Part shown: one piece after another, positions 18,026-29,462 of the stretch
Numbering within the stretch: position 1 is the first letter of the stretch
Layout: every line of letters starts with the position of its first letter
NCBI GenBank assembly: GCA_964034945.1
Contig: OZ035962.1
Span: 66,917,274-66,981,273, forward strand
Length of the DNA: 64,000 nt
From: Chrysopilus asiliformis
Lineage: Eukaryota; Arthropoda; Insecta; Diptera; Rhagionidae
Direction: 5' to 3'
The notes under the pieces: generated by a model
The model's database searches: none
Told to the model about the DNA's origin: nothing
Seen by the model: the letters and a program-made list of their open reading frames with translations, nothing else
Made by a program: the position numbers and the translations under genes

Positions 18026-19110
18026 TGTATATGTCCCGGAGATGCGTGGGGCTTAGTTCTGATGTAGATTTTTGCAGTGACTTTATTACCTGTATTATAT
18101 GTCAGACAGATAAAAAAATATAAATAATTTGTGTTTCAAGACAAATTTTGATTCAATTTTCTGGACATTCAATAACTTAACGGCCTATAGCTTGAATCAA
18201 ATCAGTTCACTGAAACATACCCTGTGCGCCTTTGTGTTTCACAAAAAAATGTGTAGGTAATTCTAAATACAGACGAAGAAACGCAGAGTTCAAATTAAAT
18301 TACCAAAAATTTAACCCAATCAGCTGGAATGGGATCGGTTTTATTTTTCTCTTTTTTGCCACTCATGTTCTGGGTTTGTGCTTTCCAATTTTCCAACTGA
18401 ACCCAATTGGCATAGTCAAGTCACGTATTTACAATCACAACTCCCCCGAGTTTGGGAAACACATAAATGTCGAAGAATCGAAGTTTGAGCTTGGAGAGGA
18501 GTTTAAATGAACGTCTAAAACCTTTATCTATACAAAAGATACGGATACAATATATCTTGGAAAACTTGATGTTGACTCAATATACAGCTAGTTCACTTTG
18601 AAAAATCTTAAATTCATTATCAATACGATTTTTGGGTCGTTCGTACTCTTTTAAGAAGAAATCCTTGGCACTTCGTTGCCAATGTTATTTATTTCGAAAT
18701 TGTATTTTGTCTTGTTTTGCCGTTGAATATTGGTGAAAAAGAAAATGAGTAGATTTCTATGGTTGGCCAGTTTTCCAGCCAAATGTATTTTTTTTTGGGC
18801 CCGAGGACATCGAAAGGAATTCAACCTGATTTAATTTAAAGGTGGAAACGCTCGTCTTACATTAAACACATTTTCGATAAATGAAGTACTTATACGAGTA
18901 CGGATGCCATGGTAAATTTGTTGGCATTGAAATTCATTGAATGCAGTCTCCATGATCAGATAAAATTAGTCTTATGTTATTTACAACTCTTGAATCATAG
19001 ATATTTGTAAATACCTAAATATAAATTCACAAGTGAAAATACACACAACGACGAAAAAGCCACACTTGGGATATAATCCGGGTTATAATATTTTATTTTT
19101 TCAAAACTTT
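18026..19110. other. No recognisable feature
   Basis: AT-rich. A 92-codon plus-strand ORF at 18232-18510 has no domain I recognise and no splice or promoter support. Confidence 0.45.
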
Positions 19111-19512
19111 AATAAAAATTCACCATTAAAAAAAATTCACCATTAATAAAAATTCACCATTAATGAAAATTCACCATCATCCTCGGTGCTGCGGCTCTCG
19201 AAGAGCCTGGGCATCCTCAATTGAGGTTTCATAACAATTTTTTCCTTACCTCGCACCTACAGTTTTTACATGGATTGCGAACCATGGATGAATCACAACA
19301 TTTGTAAGGTTTTTACATTGCAACCCATCAACAGCAGAGGCCGTGATAGCAATCTAGACCGATGATGTCGTCAGCACCAAGCGGCAACTATCACTACTCA
19401 TTTCGTAAAGCAAGTTGAGTGGACTTGAATCACAGCGTGCGACTATCGATAATTGAACCACCGACCTCCGGAATACGAGTCAAGTACTTTACCACTTGGA
19501 CTACGCTGAACT
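19111..19512 (-). mobile_element. tRNA-derived SINE, family 1
   Basis: On the minus strand the head carries an RNA polymerase III A box (TAGTCCAAGTGG, 19492-19503) and a diverged B box (GGTTCAATTATC, 19448-19459) at tRNA-like spacing. A GC-richer body of about 260 bp follows. The tail is four copies of a TTAATGGTGAATTTT-type unit at 19111-19180. A second fragment lies at 48820-49345. Confidence 0.75.
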
Positions 19513-20091
19513 AAGAAAACCCAATGATACCGGCTTTACGCCATCAAGAATAAAAATTATTTAAAGAAATTGTCCGCAAGAGAATTTATTTTCCAAAAAA
19601 TATCCTAGAGGCAGTAATATTTAAGGAAATTGCGCCGTAGGCGATAATTTTTGGATTTCGAGATCAATTTCCTTTTTGTTATTTAATATATTGAAAAATT
19701 CCGAGGAAAAACTTTATTTTTCTAGACACTGGGACAACATACCCTAATTCGGTACTGTTCCGTTAAGGTTTGCCAATATTTTTAAGTTTGCACATATTTT
19801 CAAGTTGTTCCAAACGTAAACCCTCAAATATCTTAATGTTGAATAAACGGACTTATTAACACTTTCAAAAATAACGTCTCATATATAGTAGATTCAGTTA
19901 AAAAAAAACCTTTTAGGATGCATGAAAGCCTACGGATTCGGAGGAATTTGCTTTATACGTTTAGTTGTGATTGAAATTCCATAAAAGCTTAAAGTGGAAA
20001 AGCTTGCTTGTTGCGCTTGTCCTGTTTATGCAAGATCGGCTGATTATTTTGACATTCAAGTTTTCTGTGAGCCATATTTTTCAGTGCCATT
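19513..20091. other. No recognisable feature
   Basis: AT-rich sequence between the SINE and the Harbinger-like element. I see nothing assignable. Confidence 0.45.
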
Positions 20092-20226
20092 GGGTGCATC
20101 CAACTACCACAGCGGCTCTGGAGCGAAGCTCAGCTGTCAAAAAATGCTCAGCTGAGCAGCATTTTGTGTCCTGAATGCACCGCTCATTTATATATGAGCT
20201 GTCATTCAAAGAAATTATTGTTCAAG

Positions 20227-20481
20227 ATGGACCGCGATGTAATTATCTCCGTAATGTTAGAAATTTGTGCTTCTGATACGATAAATCTGGAAGCTATTTC
20301 ACTTTTGGTTGAAGAGTGTAATACTTCAGTTGAAGTCGCCCCAATCCGGAATGCGGCACCCGAAAGAAACCGGGATTATTTTGAGGTGACTATGCCGAAG
20401 TACACTCCCGAACTCTTTCGCCAACATTTTCCGCAACGCCGACTATTTCCATTCCCGTTTGCTCAGCAAGAACTTCCATGA
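20227..20481 (+). pseudogene. HARBI1-like transposase N-terminal fragment
   Basis: 85 codons from ATG 20227. The stretch ERNRDYFEVTMPKYTPELF followed by RQHF resembles the region before the DDE domain in Harbinger nucleases, where a Phe-rich RxHFRM segment is typical. It then ends at a stop, and no DDE motif follows before the element closes at 20864. It is truncated and non-functional as a nuclease. An ATG further upstream (20164 frame) adds nothing recognisable. The family call rests on one short motif plus the element structure. Confidence 0.5.
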
Positions 20482-20583
20482 GGCTTCCCGTATTATAAAT
20501 AACATAAATAACTATAAATATTATAAATAACACCATTTATTTTAACACATGAATTGAGGTTATGTAATTCTTCATTTGACATT

Positions 20584-20717
20584 TCTGTGGCAACAAGTCA
20601 TAAGAGCCTAAGTCGATTTTCAGATCAAGATAAAAAGATCTGTATTTACTTTAATAGACAGAGCAACTTGGCTTAGCCTAAAAACAGACTTAGGCCCTTA
20701 TGACTTGTTGCCACAGA
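20584..20717. mobile_element. 134-bp hairpin MITE
   Basis: The ends TCTGTGGCAACAAGTCATAA and inverted copy are followed by GCCTAAGTC on both sides. It lies inside the 20092-20864 element. The core ACAAGTCATA also occurs in the MITE at 32329-32455. Confidence 0.8.
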
Positions 20718-20864
20718 TTTGCTCAGCTACTGAGCGGAGTTCTTTTACGCTCAGAAAAAATGTGAGCTGCTCAGTTGAGCCGCTCTGTAGCGATTGCGTT
20801 CAGTAACTGAGCACCTTTTTCGCTCTAGAGCGATGCTGAGCCGCTCTGGTAGTTGGATGCACCC

Positions 20865-21497
20865 ATTATTTCATATATTCCATTGCCAACGTTTAGAAAA
20901 TAAACAAAAAAATCTAGCCCAATCAGAATTTACAATGCTTTTGAGATTAACACTCTCCATTTACTAAAAATATTTACACGTCGTCGATTTTTATCATAGG
21001 TATAAACTGTTTATTAATAACCTAAACTCCGGTTTTGCTAAACTTTACTCAGAAAAGTTCTATTAATAGGACCCATTATATTTCTAGGAACCTCAAGCCC
21101 AAGTAGAGTAAGTTTTTCCAAAGTAGAGTAGTAAATTTTTACAACAAATTAAAACATCACAAAACCAAAATTGCCAGGCACCATTTTTTATTACTATATA
21201 TTTCAAGTCTATAGCTCAATCCTTTTGAAATTTGTGATGTTCGTGGAGAGACAGACGGACAGACGGAGATCAAAATCTTTTGTCATACCAAACCAGGCGC
21301 GAATCAAGGGAGGGTCATGATCCCAATGACGCTTTCGAACATAAATATATGAGTGTTCTTCCGAGCGCAAGTGCATACACTCAGCAAAACAATCCAATAT
21401 AATATTTGCATTTTGCATTGTAAATTTCAGCGATGTAAATTTTTCGTGTGAAATGTTCAATTGTGCTATTTCCAATATAAAGTTGTATGTTTATATA
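20865..21497. other. No recognisable gene
   Basis: AT-rich. Contains GACAGACGGACAGACGG near 21250, the motif seen next to several repeats here. A minus-strand 88-codon ORF shows no domain. Confidence 0.4.
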
Positions 21498-22430
21498 AAG
21501 GGTGGTTAAATTTTAAGGGCCGATGTTGAATGTGAACCACACCTAAACGTCAAGTTTTTTTCTGCATTTCATTTGACATTTCTCAATTTCAGACTAACTC
21601 AATTTGAACCATGGAAAGATACACAATCGAGCAACGCGTTAAAGTTATTCAGGCTTATTATGAAAATGGGCGTTCAAATCAAAATGCATATCGTGCCGAT
21701 GATGCCGCCAGCCCATAAACCGCACCAAACAGTCACTCTTTGTGGGTGCATTGGTTTTTCGACAATCACTCTTGGATTATCATTCGCCCAAATGCGGCTG
21801 TTCTGCTTATTGACGAATCCACTGAGGTGAAAATGTGCCTCATCACTGAAGATGATTTTCTTCGAAAATTGATCATCCACTGTTGCCATTTCTTGCCACC
21901 ATTCTGACCATTGACGACGCTTGAAATGGTCAAGAGGCTTTAGTTCTTGAGTCAATTGCACCTTGTAAGCGTGTAAATGCAAGTCTTTATGCATAATGTT
22001 CATCAACGACGAGCGTGGGAGGTGCAATTGTTGGGCACGACGACGAGTTGAGGTGGACGGCTCTTCAGCCACACTATCGCGAACAGCAGCAATATTTTCT
22101 GCAGTGCGAGCTGTACGAGCATGCACTGGTGTTTTCACATCTCCTACAGACCCGGTTTGCTCAAATTTTTGCACGATTTTTCCGATTGTACGCACATTGG
22201 ACGATTAAATTGACCGAAAAAATCACGAAGTGCACGATATGCATTTTGATTTGAACGCCCATTTTCATAATAAGCCTGAATAACTTTAACGCGTTGCTCG
22301 ATTGTGTATCTTTCCATGGTTCAAATTGAGTTAGTCTGAAATTGAGAAATGTCAAATGAAATGCAGAAAAAAACTTGACGTTTAGGTGTGGTTCACATTC
22401 AACATCGGCCCTTAAAATTTAACCACCCTT
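21498..22430 (-). mobile_element. Foldback mariner-type derivative with 199-bp inverted ends
   Basis: AAGGGTGGTTAAATTTTAAG starts both ends, and the arms 21498-21696 and 22232-22430 are matching inverted copies. TA flanks both sides (21496-21497, 22431-22432). Both arms contain the transposase start codon and about 28 further codons, so the 3' end of the parent was replaced by an inverted copy of its 5' end. Confidence 0.9.
21674..22317 (-). pseudogene. Mariner-family transposase, frameshifted and 3'-truncated
   Basis: The minus-strand reading starts at ATG 22317 (MERYTIEQRVKVIQ, N-terminal helix-turn-helix). It loses one base near 22200, then runs open from 22195: RTIGKIVQKFEQTGSV linker, a second HTH (TARTAENIAAVRDSV, RRRAQQL), KIIFSDEAHF with the first catalytic Asp, GFVNKQN, and VTVWCGLWAGGI. 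It stops where the inverted arm begins, so the QQDGA and third-Asp regions are missing. This is the middle part absent from the copies at 12457 and 44347, but from a different subfamily. It is not functional. Confidence 0.85.
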
Positions 22431-22970
22431 TATAATAAAAAATGATTTTCAAATATAAAATTACCACGTAGAAGGATAAAATCACACTTATCAAATATCG
22501 AATAATATTTACTACATATATTTTTATGACTCGAGCTGTAAATTTTACAATTTGTTGCAATGGCGCCGTTTTATAGTGAAAATAGTAAAATCATTCGCAT
22601 TTCATATCATTTGGCGCCATTCTTTTCTCTCAGTGTATGGGCTGGAGAAACATATTGTGTACGCGAGATTTCGCTCGGCAACAATGTTTAGTAACACGCA
22701 TAATACGCATAAAAATACGTGAGAATTGTCACCTACAGCACATCGGCACATTTGTTTTCAAAAAAATTTGGCTGCGGCGTATTTCTTTCCCTTTTTATCC
22801 TCTTAAACGGAATTACTTTCTTGTTGCAGTTCTTCTGCAATGATGCGAATTTTAGAAATTCTCGTGGTGATTGATGGTAAAAGAAAAGTTTGACTACGAA
22901 TTTAAAAAAAGCCTACGTCCCGCATTCTGACTTTAAAAATTTGATTTTTGATTTGATTTAAAAAAATGCA
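22431..22970. other. No recognisable feature
   Basis: AT-rich spacer between two transposon derivatives. I see nothing assignable. Confidence 0.45.
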
Positions 22971-22972
22971 AT

Positions 22973-23458
22973 CAGGGTATTCACAGTCCTCTTTTAAATT
23001 GCGAGTAATTTTACCGCTCGGTAATTCAGTCAAATTTAACAGGTAACTTGATTCATGTAAAAATGAATTACCGGATTCGGTAATTGTATACATGCCTTGA
23101 GTCGTGTTTTCCGGCCCGGTTATTCGGTATCAAGAATCAACCGCGAGTGGCGCTAGTAATGTTTTTAGTTGTCAAATTTTCTCGCTGCTTTTTTTGTTAA
23201 TCTCATCGGACTGCAAATTTTTTCAATTTTGATAGCCGTTGCCACAATAGAAATTCAAAAGAATACATCAAACATGGATTTAAAGGTATGTGACATATTT
23301 TACAATGAAATTCGCAGTTCATGATTTGGTCACGTATCCAATAAAAGCGCTATTCTCAAATCTGTGCTGTGGGATGTTCACAGCAGAATATTTTCAGTCT
23401 TTTAATATTACCGAAAACACCGAATACCGAAAATTAAAAGAGGACTGTGAATACCCTG
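22973..23458. mobile_element. Inverted-repeat element with a leftover first exon
   Basis: CAGGGTATTCACAGTCCTC begins both ends and the arms pair over about 30 bp. Inside, ATGGATTTAAAG at 23274-23285 is followed directly by GTATGT, a good splice donor. This looks like the first exon of a parental transposon gene whose remainder was deleted. The duplication is ambiguous (AT). Confidence 0.65.
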
Positions 23459-25204
23459 ATTATTTAGTTAAATGAAACTGTCTTTAGGTCTTAGCGGCTG
23501 TTTACTGTTTCAAGTTTACGTGACCCCCCTCCCCTTGAATGAAAGTCTGATATCGCGACTGGTTTACTGTTCTAAGTTTCCATGACTGTGACCTTCCTCC
23601 CCCCATGAATGAAATTCTGGATCTGCGCCTGTTTCGAAATCAAATACCATGCTGTAATTCATTTTTGTATTCGGTGGTTGATTCGATCCGTGACAAATGG
23701 TATATTAAAACTAGTAGTATATTTCTCATATAGAGTATAAAAGTCCGAAACAAAAGTTTAGTTTCCGGAACGTATAGACGGCATGCCTAAATCCGAGATT
23801 ACCTCGGTTAATCCGAGATGTATGGTTACCATATGATTATGCGTTAGTTCTTAGATTTTTTTAGTTATTGACAGGACTTTCCAACTTTCTGTCGCGGATT
23901 GTAGTGTACATACATACACACGCTGAAACTTATCAGAAATATTTTGCCAATCACCAATAGGTACATAGAATGATTTTTCCTGGTAATTTTTTTTCACTTT
24001 TGCAAAGAAAGAAAAAAATTTAAAAATAAAATTCCACTTTTTATTCGACCCATTAAGGGAAATTAGTCCTCGAAACTTTAGAAAGCGGTTTTCTAACTGG
24101 TTTCCTGTTCTTGTTATTAATAAAGTTTCTTAAGTAGTCAGTTATTTTGCTCTTACGTGCATGGTTCACTTTTCTTCTTTAATGATGGAATTTAAAGTTT
24201 TTGTTCTTCATCTGGTTTTTGCGGTTAGACTTGTTATAAAATATAAAGGACACACCCATACAGCCAGAAGTTGGAAAACAATAATACAAACGAAGAAAAA
24301 AAAATTGAACCATTTTAAGTGCAAAAAGTTGTCAAACACTTTCCAACAAAGTTTTTTTTCAAATTTTTTTTTGTTTATATGTTTGTAATATGAGAGTTAA
24401 AACTCATGTCTTAACTCCAATCTATGCTCCTTGCCATCCTTGAGTAATCGTTGAGCTTGTATAAAAGGAGTCATGCTTCTCACAATAATATTTTGTGGCC
24501 GGGTATATTTTCGCACACGAACCATTGTAATGAGATGGATTTCTCAAAAGCGAAACAAAAACCAACAAACTTAACCTCATTTGCAGCATAATCTTCTCAT
24601 GGCCCAGTTATTTGTCGTTATAATGCAATGCAAGGTTTTTATAGATTTTTTTTTCGCAAATGAATTTTCTCATTGTTATTTTAAATTATAAAAAATCACT
24701 GGCATAAAAAATGTGTTTAGTATAAATAAATAGAAAATGTCCGAGCCTTGCTTGAGAAATAAAAATATCCAGCGTTGTTTGGATAACATTTTGGAACATG
24801 GGATTCTTTTAGGATTTTTAATAATATACAAGTCTCTTTCTTAATGTGCATAAAAAGCGAAAAACAAAATATTTTTAACTCAAAAGTATCTAACTTTGTT
24901 ATTCAATTGTTTCATATTTCAATTAATTAATTTTTAGCCAAGTAGTAACAATTCTTAATAGTACTCTATGGAGTTTTCCATAAAATACTTTCGGGGACGA
25001 GGGGGTGGCGACCTATGGTAAAAGGATGGTGGTACTAAACTCCAAGGAAAAATGTTTTTTAAAACCATTTTATATATTGCAGAATGAATTTATGAAATCT
25101 TAATAGATTATTACGTGTTAGGGATAGAAGAGTGCAGATTAAGTGCCACGTCAATATAAACCTGTAGTGCAAGTATAGATCAGAAAACGCTGTAAGTATG
25201 AATT
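23459..25204. other. Mostly featureless; one imperfect tandem duplication
   Basis: 23495-23640 holds two related units of about 75 bp (TTTACTGTT...AAGTTT, CC-rich tract, ATGAATGAAA.TCTG). The rest is AT-rich with no ORF or repeat I can name. Confidence 0.45.
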
Positions 25205-25555
25205 CCTAATTCCAGAGATCCGGATTAACTCTCATACAAATTCGTAACCCAAGATTTATCGGGATCATGATCTGATTTGCCTTCTAAGTTAATGGGAAAT
25301 AAAAAAATTTCCTCGATGCGTGTCTCAGCTTGCGTCTTTGGTTTGATATGTGTATGGATATTGAATATTATTTCCATCGCATTAGGGTTATTACCCTGAA
25401 ACGGAAAAAACCTAGCGGTGAGAAAAAGAAGGTATTCCTATTCTAGCTGGTTTTACCATTTTTAAAGTTCATAAAAACATATTTAAACCTGCAATAAACT
25501 CGCTTACGTCTTTTTTAATGATCCATATAGATCTCTTAATCGGATCATTAAAACA
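25205..25555 (-). repeat. Terminal fragment of the 39024-40670 Harbinger-like element
   Basis: Reads, in reverse complement, the two outer parts of the 39-40.7 kb element joined together: the TTTAATGATCC hairpin end with GGGTAATAACCCTA, ATATCCATACAC and GACGCAAGCTGAGAC, and the ATTAATCCGGAT/AACCCAAG end. It is therefore an internally deleted copy in the opposite orientation. Confidence 0.7.
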
Positions 25556-25569
25556 ATACAGCTCATATA

Positions 25570-26444
25570 CCGTATGCGTCATAAAAATCTGGAAGCTAGT
25601 ACTGCATGTATTTTAAAGGAGATAACGGTTGCTTATTAATTGTACTACGTTTGAAAGGGTTTGTAAATACAACTTCGTACATAATTGAGCCAAACAATTA
25701 AATGTTTATAAATATAGCAACATGGGGGAGGCTCGAAGTGTGAAAATCATGGAGTTGGTCCACGCGCGGAAATCCAATAAGGCGATTTCCAATTAATTAA
25801 ACGTAGCGTTGTCAACTGTTTATGCTGTAAGAGCGACTTATTTGGCCAGGGGAATAGTTAGACCTCAATCTGGAAGCGGTAGACCCATTTCAGTAAGGAC
25901 TCCAGTGTTGATTAGGGCAATCAAAGGAAGGATCAGAAGGAATCCGGTAAGGACATCTTGGAGAGTCATGTAAAACCATCGATAGAGTCAACCTGCGGTA
26001 ATGATGTGTTTTACGTGTTTCAACAAGACGGAGCGCCGTGCCACACTGCCAGATTTGGATAATTTAAAAAACCAATAATTTAAAAAACTTCTGGTCTAAG
26101 GACATGTGGTCACCGAGCTCTCCAGACCTTAATCCTCTGGATTTTTTAATATGGGCATATGTTCAGGATAAGACTGGAGCTAAGGCTCACAGTAATGTGC
26201 AAGCCCTGAAGTCCACGATTACCATCGCATGAACGACAAGTCGGAGTCTTATTTAATATTGACCTGCAAGAAGTACAGGCTCCGTTTGGAGAAGTTCGTA
26301 AATGTTGGAGGTGGACATTTTGCATAATTTTTTTTACTAGTTTGTAAGATTTAGTTTAGAGCAAAACACATTTTTTTTCGTTCAACTTCTGTGTTTAATA
26401 AAACAATTTAATATGAATTTTCCAGATTTTTATGACGCATACGG
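25570..26444 (+). mobile_element. Tc1/mariner-type element, decayed
   Basis: The ends CCGTATGCGTCATAAAAATC and inverted copy run about 26 bp; TA flanks both sides. At 875 bp it has lost part of its coding region. Confidence 0.88.
25735..26335 (+). pseudogene. Tc1/mariner transposase relic
   Basis: Readable pieces in shifting frames: an N-terminal helix-turn-helix (KIMELVHARKSNKAI), GRP-type linker words (QSGSGRPIS), then after a deletion VFQQDGAPCHTARFG with the second catalytic Asp, WSPSSPDLNPLDFLIWAYV with the third, and a C-terminal stretch ending near GGGHF. Several stops and frameshifts separate them, and the first catalytic Asp block is gone. It is a dead copy from a lineage distinct from the 12457/44347 and 21498 elements, judged by both terminal repeats and catalytic-region wording. 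Confidence 0.82.
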
Positions 26445-26514
26445 TATACTTCGATAGCATTTGTTTATAACTGAATTACAGTAATAGAAACAATGAAAAT
26501 TAATAACAACTGAT

Positions 26515-27296
26515 TTCTTCAAAATTACCTCTGGTGTCCCTCAAGGCTCAGTATGCTCTTCTTAATATTTATCAATGATCTACTGTCTCTCACTCTCAAT
26601 CCGCTTTACTGTTTCGCTGATGACAGCTCCCTTGACGCTTCTTACCAATTTTCAACTCACCTGCAGAATCGAACGCCATTACAGTTCGATCGAAACGCAG
26701 TGAGCAAATTAGATCTTTGAATTCTGATTTAAACACAATTCTGGCTTGGGGCAGATTCAACCGTGTGAAATTCAACGCTTCTAAAACCCAATCAATGCTG
26801 TTATCGACGAAATGCGATAAATCCCACGAAACGGTCGAGTTTATGAATGAGTCCATTAGTGACTCTAAAAATATCAGAATACTGGAAGCTCCAATGGAGC
26901 GATCATATTTTTAAAATTGCAAGGAAAACATCGCAGTGCCTAGGCTTTCCGGGACGCTGCGAAAAATAATTCTCACCAATCGACGTGTTTAGCATCTACA
27001 AGGCCTACATTCGACCGAGGAGACAAATCTTTGACAACTTCATTACCATCTCTCGAGCATCATCGCTCTGTTGGGGTACTTAGCAAATTCTATAGTATTT
27101 CCACCAAAATTTCTCAACTTATTATTCCAAGGACTTTGGAACGATTGACCATCCGATGTGTTCCCCCCAGACTATAACCTGCAGAAGTTCAAGGAGAACA
27201 TAAACCGACATCTCCTTTCGTCCTTCCGATCATCCTGAGCTGTGCTTCGGCATTAAAAGGTCTCCCCTACGCTCTGGCTGAATCTATATAAAAAGG
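26515..27296 (+). pseudogene. 5'-truncated LINE reverse transcriptase and 3' end
   Basis: It starts within the reverse transcriptase: SGVPQGSV-type motif at about 26527, FADDSS at 26613-26630 (catalytic Asp pair), then ILAWGRFNRVKFNASKTQ, IRILE and YKAYIRP-like words, and a C-terminal PPDYNLQKFKENINRHL. Stops and small shifts interrupt it, and it begins abruptly, the usual 5' truncation of non-LTR elements. It looks Jockey/I-like but the clade is unsure. The 3' end at 27235-27296 ends in TATAAAAAGG and matches the tail of the SINE at 54153-54512. A 65-codon ORF at 26717-26914 is a surviving piece. Confidence 0.85.
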
Positions 27297-27498
27297 ACGC
27301 ACACTTTTCTCGCAGTGTAATAAATAGGAAATCCCAAAATAAAGTTACCCTTGAATTAAGTGGGTCATTGCCCAAATAGCATTTTAAGCAGCAATTATGG
27401 TGTTCATCCCCATATTTCGTCATCATGCAAATCGCGGCGATAAGCAATTTATGTCGCAAACACGTCGTTAGTTGTGCCAATGAGACGCGCAACGACAC

Positions 27499-28522
27499 CA
27501 TGGTTGGGACTTGAGGATGTGTAAAAGGTACTATTTTTGCCCAAAAAGGGTACTAGATTGAGATAATCATGCTTATTCACAAATTTATTGTTAGTTAACA
27601 ATATTGTTAAGTAACAATAAATTTCATAGCAATCCATAAAGAAAATGGTAATCACAATTTTGCTTGTTAAAAAGTTTCGTTAAAAATGTTCGTTGTGTTG
27701 TTATGGCAACAGTTTTGTGAACTTGCAGTTGTATTGCATTCGCGGATTGTTGTAACAACACTTTTAACAATTTCTAACAATCAATAGTGCACTCTGAATA
27801 CGGTTTTATTTGACAATTTTTAGCTTAACAATATTATCGAAAGTTCATAGCAAGCAAAGTGAAATGTGAATACCGATTTCTACTTAAACAATTGTTATGG
27901 GTATTAACAAGCAATAATAGCTTTTGTGAATAAGCATGAATGTGGTACTAGATTTTTTTTAACTATCGTGCAACCAAAATCGTTTTTTTATGCTTATTAC
28001 ACAGGAGTCAAGCAAAATTTAAATCTCGTAATTTTAGAAAAAAAATCCTTAACTCATATGGATTGACTTTTGCGCTGTAAATATAACCGTTCTCCGTTAA
28101 AAAAAAATACTCTAGAAAAACTCCAAAAACCCAAGAAAAATTGTCTAGATGTATTTGTTTTAAATTTTCGCTTTTTTTCAATTTTAAATTTTTGTATAAA
28201 CTCCATCTAAAAACTTAAATTTCGAGAAGTATTTTGAGCTATTGCTAATATAAATCATATTTCCATGGCCTACGATTGATTTTCATATCTCCCTTAATCA
28301 GTAGTCTTTAATTAAAGAGTTGTGGCGGGATCATTTAAAAAACTACTTTTTTTTCTAATACATAGAAAAGTGATGACTTTTTAAAGGGAGCTATAAATTC
28401 AGATAAAATCATTTTTTATATAAACCATGAAAAGGTACCAGATTCATGGGCGTGGTACTAGGGTACTAAATGAGTCAAAAAGGTACTAGATCTAGTACTT
28501 ATGTACTAAAGTCCCAACCTTG
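27499..28522. mobile_element. hAT-type element with 8-bp duplication
   Basis: AACGACAC occurs at 27491-27498 and 28523-28530. The element ends are CATGGTTGGGACTT and AAGTCCCAACCTTG, inverted with one mismatch. Subterminal GGTACTA/TAGTACC words repeat. No transposase is left. It sits inside the CCCAAATAG element, whose other copy lacks it. Confidence 0.9.
27568..27938. mobile_element. 371-bp MITE nested in the hAT element
   Basis: CATGCTTATTCACAAA and its inverted copy bound it, flanked by AAT on both sides. The interior is built of AACAATA/TATTGTT words on both strands. No ORF. Confidence 0.75.
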
Positions 28523-29462
28523 AACGACACCCATAGTGGGGAACACGTTTCAGCGGTTTGCGGCGCCGCAATTATGACGACAGGGACGTAATTAGTTGCC
28601 TCAAGCTTTATGCGCGAACGTCATCTGACGGCATTATATCACACAATTACACAAATCATCGAGCGGGTTTTCTTTCTCCCTCGAATGCTTGTTAGTAAAC
28701 AGAGATGAACAAATAAAAACGTAAGCAGAAGACGAACGAGAAAAATCTAATGGCGACAAATTAATGGAAACTTTTGTGGAGTATTATTTTATAATGGACT
28801 TATCTTCCGATTGCATGTCGTGATTTTAATTGCCATTAAAATTTTTCGACAATATTGGATCTGAAATTTAAACAGATTTTAATGGGCCATCAATTATTTA
28901 GTTTTTATTGAAAAATTTTTTTAATTTTTTTTTACCGGTCAAATTTATTTTTTGTTTTGCAATGAAATTTTGATGCCAATAAAATTGTGCTGTTTCAAAA
29001 ATGTCTGCTATCCACTTTTTATGCAATATCCTTCAGTCATTCGCCTGAAATAAGAAATTTAATTCTCGAAACGAAATCGTTTCCATCAAATATCAGTGAG
29101 AAATATGGCGGCTGAAGGCATCAATTTTTTTTGGTGTTTCTCAGACGGGGAGCTTTAATGAAACTTTAGTGGCAGACTATTTCGACCCGAAAACCATCAA
29201 ATGCTGCTCCATCGCTGCAGGAATTTTCATGAAGCGAATGTTGCCCCAAAGATGAACCGTGGGTCACCAATTTCACCACTAAAGCAATTGTGGCTTTGCA
29301 GACGCATTATTAATCGGTGCGACGCGCTCGTCACATCTTTCGCTTCTTTTACGCGGATGTGAATTATATGTGTAAATTTTTAGTCCCGATTGCGTAAATT
29401 GCTGCATTTTAAAGTCGCAAAGAACAAATCTCATGTGCCCGTACCTTTCGATGCTATTTGGG

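Larger units (their letters stand above)
20092..20864. mobile_element. Harbinger-like element with nested MITE
   Basis: The ends GGGTGCATCCAACTACCA and its inverted copy are followed by AGCGGCTC on both sides. The flanks ATT and ATT give a 3-bp duplication. 3-bp duplications are characteristic of PIF/Harbinger, although TAA/TTA is the usual sequence. It carries the N-terminal piece of a HARBI1-like protein and a nested hairpin element. Confidence 0.65.
27371..29462. mobile_element. CCCAAATAG inverted-repeat element, copy 1, carrying nested insertions
   Basis: Ends CCCAAATAGCAT and ATGCTATTTGGG. Outside the hAT insertion at 27499-28522 about 1,060 bp remain, matching 46306-47477 in reverse. 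Shared landmarks are GGCGGCTGAAGGCATCAA, CCTGCAGCGAT-like, and CACATGAGATTTGTTC in reverse. Possible TG duplication on both copies. No coding sequence recognised; family unknown. Confidence 0.75.
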
